This document shows, one piece after another, positions 52,489 through 56,098 of a stretch of 56,098 bases of DNA (the first letter of the stretch is position 1; each line of letters begins with the position of its first letter). Made by a program: the position numbers and the translations under genes. Where the stretch lies: positions 1 to 56,098 of the forward strand of contig CAZCYD010000015.1 in NCBI GenBank assembly GCA_964502735.1. The letters run 5' to 3'. The stretch is from JACKAN01 sp964502735 (GTDB lineage Bacteria > Bdellovibrionota > Bdellovibrionia > Bdellovibrionales > UBA1609). The notes under the pieces are model-generated. The model was not told the origin of the DNA. It worked only from the letters and a program-made list of their open reading frames with translations, and made no database searches.

Positions 52489-53751
52489 GTGTCAAACCGT
52501 TTGCCACCTCAAAATATTGAAGCTGAACAATCTGTTCTCGGTGGTTTGATGTTAGAACAAGANNNNNNNNNNNNNNNNNNNNNNNNNNNNNNNNNNNNNN
52601 NNNNNNNNNNNNNNNNNNNNNNNNNNNNNNNNNNNNNNNNNNNNNNNNNNNNNNNNNNNNNNGAAATTGCAGAACAGGCCTATACTCAGGATTTTGTTGA
52701 TGTCTCTAGCTTCATGGATCAGATTGAAGCCAAGGTTTTTAGCATTGCCGAGCAAAAACAAGTGAGTGGTCTCGTTGATTCAAGTGACCTCGTCAAAGCC
52801 AGCCTCGAGAAGCTGGAATACCTTTACGCCAATCGAGGCCAAGTCACTGGAGTTTGCTCAGGCTTTACCGAGCTAGATGAAATGACTGCTGGATTTCAAC
52901 CTGGTGAAATCACAATAATTGCCGCTCGACCTTCTATGGGTAAAACAGCTTTTAGTGTTAATATTGCTCTCAATGCAGCTCTGAGAGAAAAAAAATCTGT
53001 GGCCTATTTTTCTGTGGAAATGGGCAAAGAACAAATGATGATAAGAATGCTTGCCGCTGAAGCCAAAATTCCTCTAGGAGATTTGAGAGTCGGCCAGCTT
53101 GATGATCGCACTTGGCCCAGACTTATTAATTCAGCTGCAGCACTTAGCGATGCCAATATATTTATTGATGATACCGCTGGGATCAGCCCCTTTGAAATAC
53201 GGGCAAAGGCTCGCCGCCTCAAAGCCAAACATGGTCTTGATCTCATCATGGTGGATTACTTACAGTTAATGAGCTTGAAACAAAAGGTTGAGAGTCGCGA
53301 AAGAGAAGTTAGCGAAATCTCAAAAATGCTCAAAGAAATTGCCAAGGAACTTCAAATTCCAGTCTTAGCTTTAGCCCAGCTGAATCGCGGGGTAGAAGGT
53401 CGATCCGACCGTAGACCTATGTTGTCTGACCTGCGCGAATCTGGTTCTATAGAACAAGACGCTGATATCATTATGATGCTTTATCGAGAAGATTACTATG
53501 ATCGCGACAATCCCGATATCAAAGGAATTTCTGAAGTTATTGTTGGCAAACAGAGAAATGGCCCGACAGGCACCGTAAAACTAAGGTGGCAAGCCGAATA
53601 TGGGCTCTTCAGTGATTTAGTCCAAGGTCCTGAAGCACCTATGCCTACATCCCCATTTCCTCCCACATCGTCCAGAGGTGGTTCAAAAGGAATGCCACCC
53701 GATCTGCCTCCTCCTGGCGGGCCCCCAAAAAACTACGCTCCAAGCTTTTAA
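52489..53751 (+). CDS. dnaB: Replicative DNA helicase DnaB (interrupted by an assembly gap)
   Basis: The start GTG (52489) has GGAGA upstream and gives SNRLPPQNIEAEQSVLGGLMLEQ, the standard DnaB start. After the 100-N gap the protein resumes at EIAEQAYTQDF and continues through linker and motor: Walker A AARPSMGKTAFSVN, SVEMGKEQMMIRMLA, Walker B GLDLIMVDYLQLM, LAQLNRGVEGRSDRRPMLSDLRESGSIEQDAD and GKQRNGPTGTVKL. Compared with E. coli, roughly 90-100 residues of the N-terminal domain are missing in the gap. The C terminus ends in a proline-rich tail (MPPDLPPPGGPPKNYAPSF), which is not usual. Confidence 0.92.
   Translation: MSNRLPPQNIEAEQSVLGGLMLEQXXXXXXXXXXXXXXXXXXXXXXXXXXXXXXXXXXEIAEQAYTQDFVDVSSFMDQIEAKVFSIAEQKQVSGLVDSSDLVKASLEKLEYLYANRGQVTGVCSGFTELDEMTAGFQPGEITIIAARPSMGKTAFSVNIALNAALREKKSVAYFSVEMGKEQMMIRMLAAEAKIPLGDLRVGQLDDRTWPRLINSAAALSDANIFIDDTAGISPFEIRAKARRLKAKHGLDLIMVDYLQLMSLKQKVESREREVSEISKMLKEIAKELQIPVLALAQLNRGVEGRSDRRPMLSDLRESGSIEQDADIIMMLYREDYYDRDNPDIKGISEVIVGKQRNGPTGTVKLRWQAEYGLFSDLVQGPEAPMPTSPFPPTSSRGGSKGMPPDLPPPGGPPKNYAPSF
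52563..52662. other. Assembly gap of unknown size (100 N) inside dnaB
   Basis: Exactly 100 N replace part of the DnaB N-terminal domain. The frame happens to be kept across it. The family length predicts nearly 300 missing bases rather than 100, so the run is a placeholder. Confidence 0.95.
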
Positions 53752-53929
53752 TCAAAGTCTGAACTGGACTTGAAGTCAGATTAACCCATTGTTTTAATAA
53801 GTCTGTCTAAGATATATGTGTCGCACTTTATGACATTCACCTGAGCTTTAACTAAACGGGGCTGACACCTCTATATTTAGTATAATTTTTGGGGAACACG
53901 ATCCCCCTTGTTTAAAGAAGGTGTAGTGT

Positions 53930-54136
53930 ATGGAAAAGGATTTCCTAAGAACTGTTGTAAGTGCCACTGGTTTGCCAGAGCACCTTATAGAAAAAGAACT
54001 ACTCAACTTGATTGCTAAACATGGAATGGACCCTCAACGCATGAGCATCGAGGATCTTCGCCAGATAATGGTTAATTATTTACAAACAGAATTGTTAAAA
54101 GCAAAGAACCTTCTTAAATCTTATCCACAGAAATAA
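53930..54136 (+). CDS. Small helical protein, unknown function
   Basis: The 68-aa product (MEKDFLRTVVSATGLPEH) is predicted helical: SIEDLRQIMVNYLQTELLKAKN is an amphipathic C-terminal helix. A GAAGGTG site lies upstream, and a consensus -10 (TATAAT at 53881) without a clear -35, plus a short GGGG/CCCC hairpin, precede it. The last 23 bp overlap the convergent rplI end. I do not recognise the family; the codon pattern looks genuine. Confidence 0.6.
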   Translation: MEKDFLRTVVSATGLPEHLIEKELLNLIAKHGMDPQRMSIEDLRQIMVNYLQTELLKAKNLLKSYPQK

Positions 54137-54557
54137 GGATCTCGGCTTGCAAGTCCTTCCCGTAGGAAACTAAAGCTTTGTGTTGCCCAATAAACTTTAT
54201 AGTTTCAGGTAGTTCGATATCTTTTTTGTCTACGGAGAATCCACGCTTTTCTAGTTCTTTAGATATATCTAAAGGGGTAACTGAACCAAACAGTTTGTCC
54301 TCTTCACCTGCTTGCATCTGGAAGTTTAAAGTCAGACCATTTAATTTTTCAATAAGGTCTTTACGATCGGCAACAGCTTTTTTCTTCTTTATTTCCGCCA
54401 CCTTTTTAAGATGGGCATACTGCTTTATGTTCTTCTCCGTAGCCTGTTCGGCCAACTTGCGTGGGAATAAGAAATTTCTGGCAAACCCCTGAGCCACGTT
54501 TAGTAAGTCGCCAACTTTTCCCAAGTCCTTCACATCTTTTTGTAAAATTACTTTCAT
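54114..54557 (-). CDS. rplI: 50S ribosomal protein bL9
   Basis: The start MKVILQKDVKDLGKVGDLLNV (from ATG 54557, with GGAG upstream) gives 147 aa. The N-terminal rRNA-binding part (GFARNFLFPRKLAEQAT), the long connecting helix (AEIKKKKAVADRKDLIEKL) and the C-terminal domain (KLFGSVTPLDISKELEKRG) are complete. It follows the DUF2232 membrane protein and rpsF on the same strand. Confidence 0.95.
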   Translation of the reverse strand: MKVILQKDVKDLGKVGDLLNVAQGFARNFLFPRKLAEQATEKNIKQYAHLKKVAEIKKKKAVADRKDLIEKLNGLTLNFQMQAGEEDKLFGSVTPLDISKELEKRGFSVDKKDIELPETIKFIGQHKALVSYGKDLQAEILISVDKI

Positions 54558-54571
54558 AGTTATCTCCAATC

Positions 54572-55456
54572 TTATAAGTTTTTAATTTCAGTCATTTTCT
54601 TATTTAATTTCCTGCGAAAATCCATCCAATAGTCTATTATTCCAAACACGGCCACAGCCAAAAACAACTGTGTAATAGCAAACACATAAATCAGCGTTCG
54701 CCAAAATATAGTGGCCTTTGTTAAATGCAAATATGTAGCAATCACCGCTAAACCTTGAAAAAAATAAAGTAAGACGACTACATTAAGTAAATTCATTCCA
54801 ACTACATTAACCCAAGTGGTTTCAAGTTTTATAAATGCAAGTAACAATGACAAAATGAATATCCAAATTACCGTGTCCGGAAGGCTAAACTCCCTAAGTT
54901 TCTCTCGGCGTAGTGTGGGAATCTGTAACCAGATCAATATCCTCTTCTCAAAAAGAACTGCCAAAAAAAGGCTCACTATGAGAAGAATCACTCCAATGGA
55001 GGGAATTTGAACAATAACTTGTTTGATATCAAAGGGGATCGCTCCATCACCAGTTGGTGGAAAATACTTCAACACATTGTCATTCAAATAAGTCTCAAAG
55101 AAAGGAACCCACTTTATTTCTTTAATTCTAGCAAAGAAAAAAGCAAAGAAATAAATAAGTGTACTCGTGAAAGCTACCGAAATAACACCTGAGGAGACAT
55201 AACTGTAGCCATTTCGTCGAACTTCGTTAAACACCCCAACAACGAAACACATTGAGCATAACCCAACTGCCAATGGATAGAATCCCAAGTAAAACAGCGT
55301 CGTAATTGCCAGCGCCCAGAAAAGCCAATAATAGAGTCTTCCTGCATAACGATACAAACCATTTAATGGAATGGCCCCCATTACCACGGTCAGACCCGTC
55401 AATAAAAATGTCCACCCCACAAGGAGTGCGGACTTCATTAATCTACTGGCAATCAT
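54572..55456 (-). CDS. DUF2232-like integral membrane protein
   Basis: The 294-aa protein has about eight hydrophobic segments (ALLVGWTFLLTGLTVVMGAIP, YYWLFWALAITTLFYLGFYP, VISVAFTSTLIYFFAFFFA, IGVILLIVSLFLAVLFE, TVIWIFILSLLLAFIKLE, NLLNVVVLLYFFQGLAVIATYLHL and a last pair). Its place between rpsF and rplI and its topology fit the DUF2232 / YybS-like family found at this locus in many bacteria. Function unknown. Start could also be the second Met (55438). Confidence 0.75.
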   Translation of the reverse strand: MIASRLMKSALLVGWTFLLTGLTVVMGAIPLNGLYRYAGRLYYWLFWALAITTLFYLGFYPLAVGLCSMCFVVGVFNEVRRNGYSYVSSGVISVAFTSTLIYFFAFFFARIKEIKWVPFFETYLNDNVLKYFPPTGDGAIPFDIKQVIVQIPSIGVILLIVSLFLAVLFEKRILIWLQIPTLRREKLREFSLPDTVIWIFILSLLLAFIKLETTWVNVVGMNLLNVVVLLYFFQGLAVIATYLHLTKATIFWRTLIYVFAITQLFLAVAVFGIIDYWMDFRRKLNKKMTEIKNL

Positions 55457-55462
55457 ATATCA

Positions 55463-55897
55463 CTACTGTTTTCTTTTTGTTACGGCCTGGCGACGAGCTT
55501 GAAAGGCCTTTTCTCTCTCGTTTTCTTTTTCTATAGAAGCTTTAATCACTTCTCTAAAGTCCTCAACGTGTTGATTTAAGCTTTTTCTTTCATCAAGACG
55601 AGTATGAGTGAATCTAAGAACCTGATCATTAATCCTCATTACCCGCTCTAATTCGGCAACGCTTTCTGAGTTGGCCTCAAACGTTGTGTGGAAAAAAGTC
55701 CCCATCTTTAGTTTTTTGATTGGATTTGCAAGGCGTCTTTTTCCCCAACTGTCCACATGATTTAGGGTGCCTTCAAAGCTTTGTATTATTTCCTTTTGTT
55801 TCCTAAAAAACTCTTTGCACTCCGCCTCTGTAGCATCCGGGTGATAAATAATAACAGATTCATACTTTCTTTTTGGCTTTACTAACTGTAATTCCAT
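55463..55897 (-). CDS. rpsF: 30S ribosomal protein bS6
   Basis: The 144-aa protein shows YESVIIYHPDATEAECKEFF, HVDSWGKRRLANPIKKLKMGTFFHTTFEA and ELERVMRINDQVLRFTHTRLD, the standard bS6 blocks. A charged C-terminal extension (KENEREKAFQARRQAVTKRKQ) is longer than in E. coli. AAAGGA precedes the ATG. The usual partner rpsR is missing from this locus. Confidence 0.94.
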   Translation of the reverse strand: MELQLVKPKRKYESVIIYHPDATEAECKEFFRKQKEIIQSFEGTLNHVDSWGKRRLANPIKKLKMGTFFHTTFEANSESVAELERVMRINDQVLRFTHTRLDERKSLNQHVEDFREVIKASIEKENEREKAFQARRQAVTKRKQ

Positions 55898-55950
55898 ATT
55901 GTCCTTTCGGTTATCAGCCCCTTAATTGGAGCAAGAACTTAACTCAATAA

Positions 55951-55983
55951 TGCACTGGGCTTATCACAAAGCCTTCGAGTGCA
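55951..55983 (-). promoter_or_regulatory. Hairpin in the rpsF leader
   Basis: TGCACT/AGTGCA and GGCTT/AAGCC form a nested stem with an asymmetric internal loop (TTCG against G on the plus strand). It lies about 55 bp upstream of rpsF. Leaders of rpsF in many bacteria carry a hairpin bound by the S6:S18 complex; whether this is that motif is not established, as I do not see its diagnostic CCG bulge. It could also be a terminator of a gene beyond the window edge. Confidence 0.35.
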
Positions 55984-56098
55984 CAATGTATTTCGAGGCG
56001 ACAAGCCCCCTTGCTTTGGTGTACTATATTCCAATGGCCTTGTATATTGTTGTAAAGACTGGAGAAAAAGCGGGACTCTACTTTGAGATAAAAGCCAA

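Noticed and set aside
55950..56098. Plus-strand frame open to the window end (starting MHWAYHKAF)
   Set aside because: No ribosome site near the ATG, and it runs through the rpsF leader hairpin; not enough sequence to judge.
1..56098. CRISPR array, prophage, insertion sequence, tRNA or rRNA
   Set aside because: No spaced repeats, phage genes, transposase genes, cloverleaf sequences or rRNA segments were seen. The only repeats are the palindromic elements and the tandem arrays listed.

Overview
The window is about 56 kb of AT-rich chromosome (estimated by eye at around 40% GC). It most resembles a member of the Bdellovibrionota. That placement is inferred from gene content: a small archaeal-type histone fold protein, many lipoproteins and periplasmic envelope proteins, a PilZ protein, a GYF plus TPR membrane protein, and a full gatCAB amidotransferase operon. 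There is no rRNA, tRNA, CRISPR array, transposase or prophage. Two runs of exactly 100 N (29492-29591 and 52563-52662) are assembly gaps inside genes.

Layout. 0-3.6 kb is accessory: a short lipoprotein, an outer-membrane barrel protein, a second surface protein with a probable frameshift in its signal peptide, and about 0.9 kb with no credible gene. That stretch has a strong intrinsic terminator, a candidate promoter and a palindrome, all consistent with a minus-strand noncoding transcript. 3.6-15.5 kb holds glutamate dehydrogenase, TrmO, an ABC transporter pair, and a minus-strand TolC / RND pump / KefB-type antiporter operon, then a PA14-like lipoprotein. 15.5-26 kb is a minus-strand housekeeping block: rho, prfA, prmC, murA, a large GYF-TPR protein, a small membrane protein and serS. 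26-30 kb holds an exported protein, an iota-type carbonic anhydrase, a PilZ protein and a repeat-rich LysM lipoprotein. 30-37 kb is gatC-gatA-gatB-ppx-DUF192 (minus), then ligA (plus) overlapping the histone gene (minus). 37-48.7 kb is envelope and lysine/DAP metabolism: a membrane metallophosphoesterase, a protease and lytic transglycosylase pair, a large exported protein, a lipoprotein, transaldolase, dapB, dapA, an LptM-like lipoprotein and two exported proteins. 48.9-56 kb holds ftsK, queE, a Fis-type regulator, dnaB, a small protein, rplI, a DUF2232 membrane protein and rpsF.

The genes mainly serve translation (serS, prfA, prmC, gatCAB, rplI, rpsF, queE, trmO), cell-wall and envelope construction (murA, dapA/B, lytic transglycosylase, LysM protein, TolC/RND) and chromosome work (ligA, dnaB, ftsK, rho, histone).

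The most unusual signals are: (1) three copies of a ~130-142 bp near-perfect palindrome whose arms differ between copies by substitutions that are always mirrored, around a conserved asymmetric 40-nt centre; (2) the gene-free minus-strand transcription unit at 2.5-3.4 kb; (3) the histone gene tail-to-tail with ligA; (4) a predicted periplasm-spanning LysM lipoprotein with a heptapeptide VNTR; (5) an iota carbonic anhydrase without a signal peptide. Functions are read from sequence motifs by eye; no database search was possible.
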